DNA of 64,000 nucleotides. It comes from Glaciecola nitratireducens FR1064. Its GTDB lineage: Bacteria; Pseudomonadota; Gammaproteobacteria; Enterobacterales; Alteromonadaceae. The translations under genes were made by a program, and so were the position numbers. The notes below the pieces were generated by a model. It saw nothing but the letters and a program-made list of their open reading frames with translations, was not told the origin of the DNA and made no database searches. The stretch is taken from NCBI RefSeq assembly GCF_000226565.1, contig NC_016041.1, positions 1,302,001 through 1,366,000 on the forward strand, written 5' to 3'. This document shows positions 48,022 through 56,619 of the stretch, in pieces. Within the stretch, counting starts at the first letter, position 1. Each line of letters begins with the position of its first letter.

Positions 48022-48945
48022 TCAACTTATCCAATTAGTGAGCGATTTCTCTAGGTTTGTTACCTGTGCATCGTGCTTTTCAGCGTCTTGCATTAGTTTA
48101 GCAATATTTCTGAGCTTCCACTTCACTGCGGGTAAGTCGGCAATAGAGGGCTCATCAAAGAGAGTCCAATTAGGCTGACCACGCTTGAATGATAGAAGAA
48201 ATTCTGCGTCTCTATTATCAAAATGATGTTTCAAAGCATCTAACATCTTGATACGCGTCTGCTTCAGTTCATCTTCGGTGACTGCGACAAAGGTCATCCC
48301 TTCAAACTCGGAACGAAATACAGCTGATAAGTCTTTCCAATTTGGCTGCATTACTTCATGAATAGGCCGTGGATGGCTCAAAACATAGGTTAAAAAGCCA
48401 ATTAGTATCTTGCGAGATATGCCTTCGTTCTCCAGTAGTAGTTTTACATCGAATAAGTCTCTAGGGTGCTGCCTGTCCATTGCCGCACAAAGCTTACCTC
48501 CATATAAATCAGGCATGCTGACTACTTGTATTTCAGCATATCCAAATTCGTCTTCCACTTTGTCGTGCACCATCATTGTTGTAGGCTCATAGAGCGTGCC
48601 TCTGGCAACGGGTGATACCTCTACTTTAATGGTGGCAGACGCATCGCTTACTATGATGCGCAGTTCATCAGGCTTATTGTCCTGTAATGTTGCTCTCGCT
48701 TTCATACTGGCATTTATTGCGTCTGCTATACGGTTGAGTGCTAATCTCGCATTAGCAAGGGCTGTATTGCGATCCTCTAGGGGCAAATAGGCTAGGTCGA
48801 TATCAACGGACAATCTCGGGAAGTCTCTAACAAAGAGATTTATTGCAGTACCGCCTTTTAAAGCGAAGTCTTTTTCCTTTGCTACAATAGGTAAAACGCC
48901 TACGAGCATTTTCACTTGTTTGTAATAAATACTGTTTTTTTCCAT
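48022..48945 (-). CDS. Type IV toxin AbiEii-like nucleotidyltransferase
   Basis: This 307-residue protein of the AbiEii/AbiGii (MenA-like) nucleotidyltransferase toxin family has the nucleotidyltransferase signature KGGTAINLF followed by DIDLAY, which forms the metal-binding acidic pair. PDLYGGKLCAAMDRQHPRDLFDV matches the family core. It is the downstream partner of the AbiEi-like gene (32-base gap), an abortive-infection / toxin-antitoxin pair. The target RNA is unknown. Confidence 0.88.
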   Translation of the reverse strand: MEKNSIYYKQVKMLVGVLPIVAKEKDFALKGGTAINLFVRDFPRLSVDIDLAYLPLEDRNTALANARLALNRIADAINASMKARATLQDNKPDELRIIVSDASATIKVEVSPVARGTLYEPTTMMVHDKVEDEFGYAEIQVVSMPDLYGGKLCAAMDRQHPRDLFDVKLLLENEGISRKILIGFLTYVLSHPRPIHEVMQPNWKDLSAVFRSEFEGMTFVAVTEDELKQTRIKMLDALKHHFDNRDAEFLLSFKRGQPNWTLFDEPSIADLPAVKWKLRNIAKLMQDAEKHDAQVTNLEKSLTNWIS

Positions 48946-48977
48946 GTGTAATCAAATATCCTTGTTGATGCGTTGCC

Positions 48978-49769
48978 TTAATGGAACCTAAAATCGGACG
49001 GTACCGTGATTTTGTATTGTCGGTCATAATGACCATTGGCAACGACTTGCCTTTTGCCTGCGCCTAAATTGACTACTGATTCATCTATGCGTTTTACCCA
49101 TTGATGCTCATAATAATGGCCTAAAAATAAAAAGACTCTGTTGGCTTGTATGGCCTTACTGCTTGCTAATATTGTTTGCACTTTTCTCGGACTGAGGTTT
49201 ACCAAACCCTGGAAGAGCTCTGCGACGTGTTCGAAACTGATGTCTCTGCCTATAGCTGAAACAACTTCAAATGCAGCCAATTCTGCCGAGCTGGCTAATA
49301 GTGCTTTGCCATTTACGGTTATTGGTATGCAAGCTTTAACATGCTGATTGTCGACTTTATTTTTACAGTAGATCCATTCTACTTGGCAAAATTCTCTGAA
49401 CCATTTTGGCAAAGTCTGTTTGCCATCGGTGCCTATCCACACCTTATTTTTTAATTGATTTGTAGTGTTAGTCGAGTTGAGCGATAAATAGTGCGAGAGT
49501 CCCTGTTGTTGCAAGCTAGATAGCCCCGCAAGGTGGACTTTTATATCAGTTTGGTACATTAGCGCACTCAGCACGGTCGCCCATGTTGGTAGCACTTTTG
49601 GGTCTTTTTGAGGACGATAAAAAACACCGTTAGCTAATCGTTCTAACCAGCCATTTTGGACGTATTTCTGCGCTAATGAGTGGCTAATGCCGTTTTGCCC
49701 TAACCATTGTTGTAAAACAACAGAACCAGGTGAGAATTCATTAACGAGTAAGTTTAACTTTGAATTCAT
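48978..49769 (-). CDS. Type IV antitoxin AbiEi-like
   Basis: This 263-residue protein has an N-terminal winged-helix segment (VVLQQWLGQNGISHSLAQKYVQNGWLERLANGVF) typical of AbiEi antitoxins, which repress the operon, and a C-terminal antitoxin domain. The first in-frame ATG (49775) has AGGT directly against it; the ATG two codons later (49769) has AGGT at a workable distance and is preferred. Palindromic operator-like sequences lie just upstream. Confidence 0.85.
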   Translation of the reverse strand: MNSKLNLLVNEFSPGSVVLQQWLGQNGISHSLAQKYVQNGWLERLANGVFYRPQKDPKVLPTWATVLSALMYQTDIKVHLAGLSSLQQQGLSHYLSLNSTNTTNQLKNKVWIGTDGKQTLPKWFREFCQVEWIYCKNKVDNQHVKACIPITVNGKALLASSAELAAFEVVSAIGRDISFEHVAELFQGLVNLSPRKVQTILASSKAIQANRVFLFLGHYYEHQWVKRIDESVVNLGAGKRQVVANGHYDRQYKITVPSDFRFH

Positions 49770-49781
49770 TTTCATACCTAT

Positions 49782-49848
49782 GGTATTAATTCAGGGTTTA
49801 AAATAAACCATTGGTTTAAATAAATCAATATATTAATATATTAATACC
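49782..49848. promoter_or_regulatory. Palindromic operator region of the AbiE pair
   Basis: An outer inverted repeat, GGTATTAAT (49782-49790) and ATTAATACC (49840-49848), surrounds an inner palindrome GGTTTA-AAA-TAAACC (49795-49809) and AAACC-ATT-GGTTT. It starts 13 bases upstream of the AbiEi start. AbiEi proteins are known to bind inverted repeats in their own promoter, so this is the likely operator. Confidence 0.55.
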
Positions 49849-50436
49849 TTGAATGTAGTAATACCTAATTTATTAAACTACTTAAGTAATCACTTGCATA
49901 GTAATCTGAACATTTATAAGAAGTTTTTTGTGAACATAAATTAATGTTTGGTATTAAAACAAGCCTGAGCGCCACTATTTGGTATATACAGATTTTAATT
50001 ACTCTTTTTAAAGTAGGAAACTGATAACGTACTTAGGGTCTATTTGTGCAAGCATATTAATGTTTGAAACTGAAGCTCCTTGAAACCCGCGATTTTGTGT
50101 ACTTGGATTTTGCCCAAGTTACGTAAAGTTTGAAATTCAGACTTGCTTAATAACCTAACAGAAGGGTTTGAGCGATTAGCGGTCATATCATCACTTTCTA
50201 TATTACTACCCTAAAGCCGCCATTGAGCGTTGTTGGCTAACCGACGCTTGCACGGCCTAAGGAGACGTACGCCGTTCAAAATTGTGCGGGGAGAATGTGC
50301 CAGTTGCAGAAGTTAAGAAGGACTGAGGTGACAGGCAGCTATGAGCCTAATTGCAGACGCTCAAAAACAGTATTTCAGAGCGTTTACTCAACTGAAAAAT
50401 GGACCATCCGTGAGCGCATTATCATACAAGTTAAAA
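49849..50436. other. Gene-free stretch between AbiE and lipoprotein gene
   Basis: About 590 bases have no supported gene. It contains further scattered GGTATTAA / GGTATATA words (near 49950 and 49980). A 69-codon frame at 50295 overlaps the lipoprotein gene and looks spurious. Confidence 0.5.
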
Positions 50437-51843
50437 TTAACAGGCGTCCAAGCTTGCCTGAAGACGTTTATAATAATCACTATCTATGTTTAGTGCTTGC
50501 ATGAGCATTGCAGTTCTATTTGCTACTGAATAATTTTCTGGACGACCTTCATTTAAACAAACGGAAGAGTAAGATTCAGATTGAAGGTATTTGGTTAATG
50601 TAACCAATTTTTCAGTAAACGAACGTATAAGTTGAATTTGCTTTTCTCTTGGAATGGAGTTAATAAAACTCCTCATTACAACAGCTTGCAAATCTTCCAC
50701 ATTCATATCTGTATAGAATGCATTAGCTATATTTCTAGATGTATCAGCAACAGACGAGAAATCCTTAAACTTTCCTCTAGAGTAATAATGCAACATTGAG
50801 TTGATTAAGCCCTCACCATCGTCTATTGCTGTCAGTGCTTTAAGTTTTGCATTAAATAAGAGTGAGTAAGAAGTTTCATCGTTAATATTCTGCGGCATGG
50901 CTTTATCTGCCCAGTAAATAAGTGATTCAGCAGCATTCTCATCCTCTTCCAACTTATCTCTATAATGATATACCAGCTTTCTCTGCGCTTCTGAGTCACC
51001 TTTTTTTGCTGCCTTAGTTAATAACCCGATCGCCCTATCTTCGGCTTGTTTATCAGTTAATTTGTGTATCTTTGGTTGAGCTTTATAAATGTCTACAGCG
51101 TGTATTTTAAGATAAATACTAGCTAAAAGTAGATGGGACTCCCTGTGACCCTCTACAACTAATTGCTCCAACATCTCTAATGCAACAGATTCATTTTGAA
51201 TAATACTCGGATGTTGATTATTACGTTTAAGTTTTGCATAGAGTAAGCGACTCTCCACGTCCCCGCTTTTAACTTTCTCTTCAAGCAATTGTGCTGATTT
51301 TTCATAATGGTATTGCGCTTGTTTTATATCAACCTCTAAACCACCCCCTCCTTTTTCATAGGCGCGAGCAAGCCAAAATCCGGCCTCACTATCATGTTCA
51401 GCATTAACTTTTAACTGCTCAAGGTATATTTTTGTGTATTCCTTAGCTAAGACTGGATCTTTTTCAATTTCAAACTCCTTTGATAAAAGCCACGTCCTAA
51501 CGCCAGATCTGTAAATATTCATCAGCTTTCTGGTAGCTTCATCATCCCCTAAAGCGGAGGCTTTCTTTAAGTAGCTGATTGCTCTTAACAGATGTTTCTC
51601 TACGCCATCAGAATACCTATAGCGCTCGTAGAGCTCAATTATGGCAGAGGTATCACCGTTCTCCGCTTGATACTCTAGATTGTAAAGATCGTTTTGAGTA
51701 GACCAATCATCTGGGTTGTAATTTGGGGCGTTTATTTGAGGTTCAGGCTCGTTTAATACAGTCGCAATTTCACTGCATCCAGCGATGAAAATAATCGAAA
51801 AGGTAAAAACTAATCTTATGTTAAAGCGTTGAAGTAATTTCAC
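50437..51843 (-). CDS. Sel1-repeat lipoprotein
   Basis: This 468-residue lipoprotein has a signal peptide and lipobox FIAGC. Several Sel1-like/TPR-like helical repeats follow (AISYLKKASALGDDEATRKLMNIYRSG; SEAGFWLARAYEKGGGGLEVDIKQAQYHYEKSAQ; AIGLLTKAAKKGDSEAQRKLV). Such repeats mediate protein contacts. The overall layout resembles AlgK-type scaffold lipoproteins, but no polysaccharide genes are nearby. It uses a GTG start with AAGGA upstream. Its function in the island is unknown. Confidence 0.8.
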   Translation of the reverse strand: MKLLQRFNIRLVFTFSIIFIAGCSEIATVLNEPEPQINAPNYNPDDWSTQNDLYNLEYQAENGDTSAIIELYERYRYSDGVEKHLLRAISYLKKASALGDDEATRKLMNIYRSGVRTWLLSKEFEIEKDPVLAKEYTKIYLEQLKVNAEHDSEAGFWLARAYEKGGGGLEVDIKQAQYHYEKSAQLLEEKVKSGDVESRLLYAKLKRNNQHPSIIQNESVALEMLEQLVVEGHRESHLLLASIYLKIHAVDIYKAQPKIHKLTDKQAEDRAIGLLTKAAKKGDSEAQRKLVYHYRDKLEEDENAAESLIYWADKAMPQNINDETSYSLLFNAKLKALTAIDDGEGLINSMLHYYSRGKFKDFSSVADTSRNIANAFYTDMNVEDLQAVVMRSFINSIPREKQIQLIRSFTEKLVTLTKYLQSESYSSVCLNEGRPENYSVANRTAMLMQALNIDSDYYKRLQASLDAC

Positions 51844-52132
51844 TTAAAATCCTTATAGTGAGTTATGCAACAACATTATCAGGTTAGTAATAAAATCTGA
51901 ATCACATCAGGGTATTTATATTGACTAAAACGTATGTAATCGTTTTAAATAACTACGATATTTGAATCGAACTTGATTTGTATATTATAAATTCTAGGAG
52001 GGAGCTCACGAGGTTTGTGAAACTACACGCTTTTCGCTCAGACCTGCTATAAAAATGTTTTCGACCGTCTGCAATCTTGAAGGTTATCTGCTAACTGTCC
52101 ACCCAGTAAAGCCTCACTTTGCCTCATTGTTT
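51844..52132. other. Intergenic region left of the IS91-type element
   Basis: No gene is supported. The sequence is AT-rich near the lipoprotein promoter. Confidence 0.4.
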
Positions 52133-52418
52133 AAGGACAGATGGCGGATAATGGCAGAAGGACGGAACCGCGGTGGGTTACCTTTGATGCATGACTATGG
52201 GGATTTCGCTGTTTTGATGGTGGCGTGATCTTGGTTTTTGCGTGGGTATTAAGTTTCTATTGGGTGTTTTTTTGTTATTTCTCATTTCTTGACGTCGCTT
52301 TAAGCCCTTAAAACACGATTGTTTACTCTGTATTTTCTTAATTGGCTGTATTTAGGCACAACTGTACTCTTACCAAGCTGAGCGGTAATATTAATTTCCA
52401 TTTCGCCTACTCTCTATA

Positions 52419-53603
52419 TCAATTGGGCGGTGCTCTAGGTTTGTATGCCGCACCTCTAAGGCCTGTTATTTTAAGTGGTAAATGACACTCCCGACACATA
52501 AACGGTGCTGACGGTTCGTCCGTTTCTTGTATTATTTCCTCATCCTCTGGCTCGGATACATGCAGTAATTGCCTAGACTGTTTGAGCTTAACTTTGCTGC
52601 TCAACAGACCATAATGCCTGATCCTGTGGAAGCCACTGGGCAGTATATGTAGCATAAACCGACGAATGAACTCGTCAGTGTCGACTTTCATCAGCTTGTG
52701 CATGTTGTTGCCTTTGCGCCGATAGTCTTTGTACTTGAAGTGAACATGTTCGTTGTCCATCTTTTGCAAACGACTATTAGCAATCGCTACTCGATGCGTA
52801 TATCGAGAGAGGTAAGCTAACACAGCTTCAGGGCCAGCGAAGGGACGTTTAGCGTAGACGACCCATTCACGTTGTTGCTGAGCATGTGTCCACGATGAGA
52901 GCTTTATCGGATCGTCGAAGTGAGCGGTTTCTACGAGTTTACCGAAGCACTGTAACTGCTCAGCTTCATACAACTGCCTCACACCTTGCATATAGAGCCG
53001 TCTAAACAATCGTGACAACACTCTAACCGGTAGGAAGAAGCCTTTTTTACAAGCCTTCCAACTGTGTTTATCGAGACTTATTCCACCACCGGGCACAATA
53101 CAATGCACATGGGGATGATGCGTCATCGCAGACCCCCAAGTATGTAACACCATGGTACTGCCGATATCTGCGCCCAGATGCTTAGGGTCTTTTGCGATGG
53201 TACTGAGTGTTTGTGATGCTGCGCTAAAGAGTAAGTCATACATCTTCGCTTTGTTGTAAAACGCTAACTGCGCCACTTCTTCTGGCAGCGTAAACACAAC
53301 ATGGTAATACTCAACGGGCAGCAACTGCGCTTGGCGAGCGTTGAGCCATCGTTTAGCCGCAGATGATTGGCACTTTGGGCAATGTCTGTTTCGACAAGAG
53401 TTGTAAGCAATTAAGTCCGTTTCACACTTATTGCAGTGCAGCTCATGCCCACCTAACTGTGCCGTTCGGCAACGCTCTATCGCTGACATCACTTTGAGTT
53501 GATTTAGGCTGAGATGACCTCGTTGTTTGGCTTTATACTGCGCACCATAAAACCGAAACACGTCTGCCACCTCAAGCGCAGGTCTTGATGATGGATTGTC
53601 CAT
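52419..53603 (-). CDS. IS91 family transposase (HUH Y-transposase)
   Basis: This 394-residue rolling-circle type transposase has an N-terminal zinc-binding domain (CNKCETDLIAYNSCRNRHCPKC, about 57-80). The HUH motif is HPHVHCIVPGGG (about 162-173), and the Tyr region is YLSRYTHRVAIANSRL (about 266-281). A second CxxC pair is near the C-terminus (CRECHLPL). Length is normal, so the gene appears intact. It follows the recombinase gene after 10 bases. Confidence 0.92.
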   Translation of the reverse strand: MDNPSSRPALEVADVFRFYGAQYKAKQRGHLSLNQLKVMSAIERCRTAQLGGHELHCNKCETDLIAYNSCRNRHCPKCQSSAAKRWLNARQAQLLPVEYYHVVFTLPEEVAQLAFYNKAKMYDLLFSAASQTLSTIAKDPKHLGADIGSTMVLHTWGSAMTHHPHVHCIVPGGGISLDKHSWKACKKGFFLPVRVLSRLFRRLYMQGVRQLYEAEQLQCFGKLVETAHFDDPIKLSSWTHAQQQREWVVYAKRPFAGPEAVLAYLSRYTHRVAIANSRLQKMDNEHVHFKYKDYRRKGNNMHKLMKVDTDEFIRRFMLHILPSGFHRIRHYGLLSSKVKLKQSRQLLHVSEPEDEEIIQETDEPSAPFMCRECHLPLKITGLRGAAYKPRAPPN

Positions 53604-53613
53604 GAGCCATTAC

Positions 53614-54486
53614 TCATTGTGACAATGCATCAAGCGGACTGACGACCGCGTGCAACAACTTCGTTGCCACTTGCGTGTAGGTCACCGTTGTTTCAAGTTT
53701 ACTGTGTCCCAACAGTACCTGGATCACTCTTATATCCACATTCGCTTCTAACAAGTGAGTGGCGAAGCTGTGCCTGAGAGTGTGCATGGAAACACGTTTC
53801 TCAATGCCAGCCGCTTCAGCCACTGCTTTACAACCTCGACTAAGTTGACGCGTAGACATAGGGTTAATGGGTTGTTGGCCGGGGAAGAGCCAGCCGCCTT
53901 TTAACATCAAGTTTTTAGCATGTGCATATCGCCACCATTCCCTTAGTTGTTTTAATAGCACAGGTGAGAGTATGGCGTTGCGGTCTTTCTTGCCCTTGCC
54001 TTGCTCCACGCGTATCAGCATGCGTTTACTGTCGATATCGGAGACTTTTAAGTTAACGACTTCAGCAATTCTCAATCCAGCACCGTAGGCAACTGAAAGA
54101 GCGGTTCGATACTTCACGCTTGTTGTTGCAATCATTAATCGCTTAACTTCTTCAACGCTCAGCACATTAGGTAACTTGCGAGGCTCTGGCAATGTAGTGG
54201 TTTTGCGCATGACCTTTGGACGTTTGAGCGTATTGCAATACAACATCCTCAAGCCTTGCAAGGTGGCATTGATAGTTAAGTTCGACGTGCCTGTCTCGGC
54301 TAACATGTACTGGAATTTTCTTAACTCTTCTGCGGTGGCGTCTTCTGGAGAACGCTGTAAAAACTGAGTGAGTTTCCTCAGTGCTCTTAAGTATTGCGTC
54401 TGTGTTTTAGGCATTAGTTTACGCATGGTCATTTCTTCAATCATGCGTTGGCGAAGGGGTGTAGCTATTTCATTTTGTGGTGACAT
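53614..54486 (-). CDS. IntI-like tyrosine recombinase of the IS91-type element
   Basis: This 290-residue recombinase has a SAM-like core-binding domain (about 10-95; MRKLMPKTQTQYLRALRKLTQF) and a catalytic domain with Arg in YGAGLRIAEVVNL, MHTLRHSFATHLLE (HxxR), LLGHS and the Tyr in TVTYTQV. The frame continues to 54528, but TAGGAG lies at good distance from the ATG at 54486 (MSPQNEI), so that start is chosen. Pairing of such recombinases with IS91-type transposases occurs in related gammaproteobacteria. Confidence 0.9.
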   Translation of the reverse strand: MSPQNEIATPLRQRMIEEMTMRKLMPKTQTQYLRALRKLTQFLQRSPEDATAEELRKFQYMLAETGTSNLTINATLQGLRMLYCNTLKRPKVMRKTTTLPEPRKLPNVLSVEEVKRLMIATTSVKYRTALSVAYGAGLRIAEVVNLKVSDIDSKRMLIRVEQGKGKKDRNAILSPVLLKQLREWWRYAHAKNLMLKGGWLFPGQQPINPMSTRQLSRGCKAVAEAAGIEKRVSMHTLRHSFATHLLEANVDIRVIQVLLGHSKLETTVTYTQVATKLLHAVVSPLDALSQ

Positions 54487-54633
54487 GAGATCACTCCTAA
54501 GTGAATTCAGGGCGACATTGCCCTTCATTCAGCTTAGAAGCGGATCAAAGAATGTGAAAAAACTTGGGTGTTTGATGCGGCAATACTACCGCGGAGCGGT
54601 TTAGTCCATCTGCCCATTCTTGTCCTTCGATGA

Positions 54634-54987
54634 TGATTTTGAAACGTCCGCTTTCTTCAGCAATGCAGGTAATACTGAGACCGAAAAGTCCGTTATTGGC
54701 AAACCTGGACTAAATGACGATGTGTTGGTCGCAGTTGCGAAGAATTTGTGATTATTGTTCAAGGCACGACGCCTAAAGGCTTAAGCGTTTTGGCAAATAG
54801 AATAAACGAATCAGTCGCTCAATTAAAAATAGCATCTGTGCCACCATCACATTCAATAAGGGTTTCAATAGGTTTCACAATGGCTAGTTGTGATGAATCA
54901 ATCAAAGCTGGGCTGGAAAGAGCAGACAAGTACCTATACATTTCGAAAAGAAACGGCAGAAACCAAGCATCTGGCGATTTATATTAA
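54634..54987 (+). pseudogene. Remnant of a GGDEF (diguanylate cyclase) gene
   Basis: The last 240 bases encode IASVPPSHSIRVSIGFTM and ADKYLYISKRNGRNQ, the typical C-terminal end of a GGDEF domain (SIG.., AD..LY.AK..GRN). Just before, another frame reads LNDDVLVAVAKNL, matching the GD.VL..VA..L helix that precedes the active site. The frame changes near 54738, where CVGRSCEEFVIIV stands in for GRYGGDEFVII. A frameshift, a degenerate active site and a missing N-terminus show it is non-functional. Confidence 0.65.
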
Positions 54988-55190
54988 TGATTGGCCAATG
55001 CAATATTGGGTTGATACCACGAGTTAAATCAGCGTTTTGACGACGAGCATTTTTGTGCCACTTTTTGCTAGATCAACTAAGTCTAAAATACGGTCGGAAG
55101 CCAGCGAATTTTAGACTTGGCCACTAAGCTAAGATCTAGGACGCTAGAGTTTCAAATATTAATACTCATGCAAACTTCTGGCAGTGCGAA

Positions 55191-55895
55191 TCAGCAATTG
55201 ACATACTTCACTGGGTTTGCAGCACCTCTTCTGAATAAGTCACTAATATCTTTATGTCGTAATTCGTTTCGTATTACTTCTTTAGCAATTTGACCATTAA
55301 AACCCCACCTTGGCTTGCCATCAACATCATTGGAAAACCAATCGTTTATTTCAAACACTTCTCTAGTTAAGCCTCTATAGGTCGATATCGCATACTTTGC
55401 ATTGTTTTTCCGTTTACCCAGGACCCAAGACATTCTCGTTGCTTGGTAAATGTCATCAACGGTCATGTCTCTTCGATATCCTCGATTAATATTAATTAGC
55501 AAAACAGGTAGTTCGGTGTTCAACGGTTCAGCTTCATACAGAGCCATGATTTCATCAGACGATTTGATTCCGAAATCTGAAGAATAATGACCTGACTGCA
55601 AATTTAAAAGATTCTTCATACCAATAAAGTCAATAAGCGAAGCTTCAATTTCAAATGCGACTTCTTCTGATAAGCCATGCCTAATAATTTGATGTTTGAC
55701 CGAGTAGCCTTGCGTTTTTATCTCATCAATTTTGGATATTTTGTCGGATTCTCTCGCACCGATTGTTTCACCTTTTTGATGCTGAAATACACGGTTGCCG
55801 AAACCTTTACCGACATAAAAGACAGTATTATCACGAGGATCTTGCAATAAATAGACGTAGTAACCTATTTTCTCGATAACAAGTTGAGAGAACAT
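55191..55895 (-). CDS. LEM-3-like GIY-YIG domain protein
   Basis: This 234-residue protein has an N-terminal GIY-YIG nuclease domain of the LEM-3-like type (about 8-110). GYYVYLLQDPRDNTVFYVGKGFGNRVFQH holds the GIY- and YIG-equivalent motifs and the catalytic Arg, and the metal-binding Glu lies in AFEIEASLIDFIG. The C-terminal half (about 125-234) resembles the conserved extension of bacterial relatives, with RMSWVLGK and YRGLTREVFEINDWF. AAAGGA precedes the ATG. It may be transcribed with the XRE gene upstream. A role in defence or DNA repair is inference. Confidence 0.78.
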   Translation of the reverse strand: MFSQLVIEKIGYYVYLLQDPRDNTVFYVGKGFGNRVFQHQKGETIGARESDKISKIDEIKTQGYSVKHQIIRHGLSEEVAFEIEASLIDFIGMKNLLNLQSGHYSSDFGIKSSDEIMALYEAEPLNTELPVLLININRGYRRDMTVDDIYQATRMSWVLGKRKNNAKYAISTYRGLTREVFEINDWFSNDVDGKPRWGFNGQIAKEVIRNELRHKDISDLFRRGAANPVKYVNC

Positions 55896-56155
55896 TAATT
55901 AATCCTTTTAGCTTTAGTGTTTTACTCTCTGCTGCAATTCACCTGGTTCGTAACTGAAATAATTACACAACTTAACAAAGATTTCTGTGTTCGTGCTGCG
56001 AACAGGTTTATTAGCTATCCGCTTTGGTGTTGTTCGTCCAGTTCAAGTCATTTCAGCCATTTTTTCTATTGGTATTTTCCGAGCTTCGGCAAACTTTATT
56101 ATCCAAATTTTTGCCCTTAATTAACTCTAGTCGCATCCAATAGCAACGATAGTGC

Positions 56156-56377
56156 TTAATCTTCTTCGAATATCAGTATGTCTTCAATAGAACACTTAAA
56201 GTATTGGCATAGCTTATTAATGATATCTGTGTTGGTTGAACGGTAGGGATTATTCTTGATCCTTGATAAAGTATTCCGGCCAAGCCCTGTGCTTTTTGCA
56301 ATCTCATCAATCGTTACTATATCTCCCTTTTTTGCGGCGTACTCAAGCATCATTTGATGAAGGTTTATCTTTATCAT
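56156..56377 (-). CDS. XRE-family transcriptional regulator
   Basis: This 73-residue helix-turn-helix protein has the HTH IVTIDEIAKSTGLGRNTLSRIKNNPYRSTN (about 20-50). The Cro/C1-type end INKLCQYFKCSIEDILIFEED places it among small phage- or TA-like XRE regulators. The frame extends to 56401, but AAGGA at the right distance supports the ATG at 56377. It is divergent from a two-gene operon whose promoter contains a perfect palindrome, its likely operator. Confidence 0.85.
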   Translation of the reverse strand: MIKINLHQMMLEYAAKKGDIVTIDEIAKSTGLGRNTLSRIKNNPYRSTNTDIINKLCQYFKCSIEDILIFEED

Positions 56378-56401
56378 GTTGAATTCCTTTTTACCTGTCA
56401 T

Positions 56402-56427
56402 TGTAACAAAGATATTTAGTGGTTACA
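56402..56427. promoter_or_regulatory. TGTAAC/GTTACA inverted repeat in the XRE promoter
   Basis: TGTAAC (56402-56407) and GTTACA (56422-56427) are exact complements separated by 14 bases, 25 bases before the XRE start. It may be a second regulatory site on the XRE side of the divergent region. Confidence 0.4.
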
Positions 56428-56433
56428 TTATGG

Positions 56434-56462
56434 TTGACAATGCACCACAAATGGTGCATAAT
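56434..56462 (+). promoter_or_regulatory. Promoter with palindromic operator for the 276-aa/HD operon
   Basis: The -35 TTGACA (56434-56439) and -10 CATAAT (56457-56462) are exactly 17 bases apart. ATGCACCACAAATGGTGCAT (56440-56459) is a perfect palindrome with 8-base arms that fills the spacer and enters the -10. A further half site AATGCACC follows at 56460. A repressor bound here would block RNA polymerase. The leader to the first ATG is about 150 bases. Confidence 0.75.
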
Positions 56463-56619
56463 GCACCTAAGTTGCTATGGCGAATATGGCAATAATTTAA
56501 ACATAGAATATATAAAAATATGTGTAATCATCAATTCGTTGCGGGCACTTAAGACAACGAAGTAACGTTATTTTTGTTGTCACTAAATAAACATTGCTAA
56601 GTAAATAAAAGAGGTAAGC

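Larger units (their letters stand above)
52133..54626 (-). mobile_element. IS91-type element with transposase and IntI-like recombinase
   Basis: A two-gene unit is bounded by an imperfect inverted repeat. The left end at 52133-52171 reads AAGGACAGATGG then GGCAGAAGGACGGAACCGC. The right end at 54595-54626, read on the minus strand, gives AAGGACAAGAATGG then GCAGATGGACTAAACCGC. Transposase and recombinase genes lie between, both leftward. A decayed GGDEF gene abuts the right end. The exact ends and target sequence are uncertain because IS91 elements often lack clean terminal repeats. Confidence 0.55.

Noticed and set aside
50295-50504. 69-codon plus-strand open frame
   Set aside because: It overlaps the end of the Sel1 lipoprotein gene on the other strand and shows no domain or ribosome site.
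55917-56120. 67-codon plus-strand frame between the GIY-YIG and XRE genes
   Set aside because: It is rich in aromatic residues and Ser without any domain, lies in the gap between two leftward genes, and has no convincing start.
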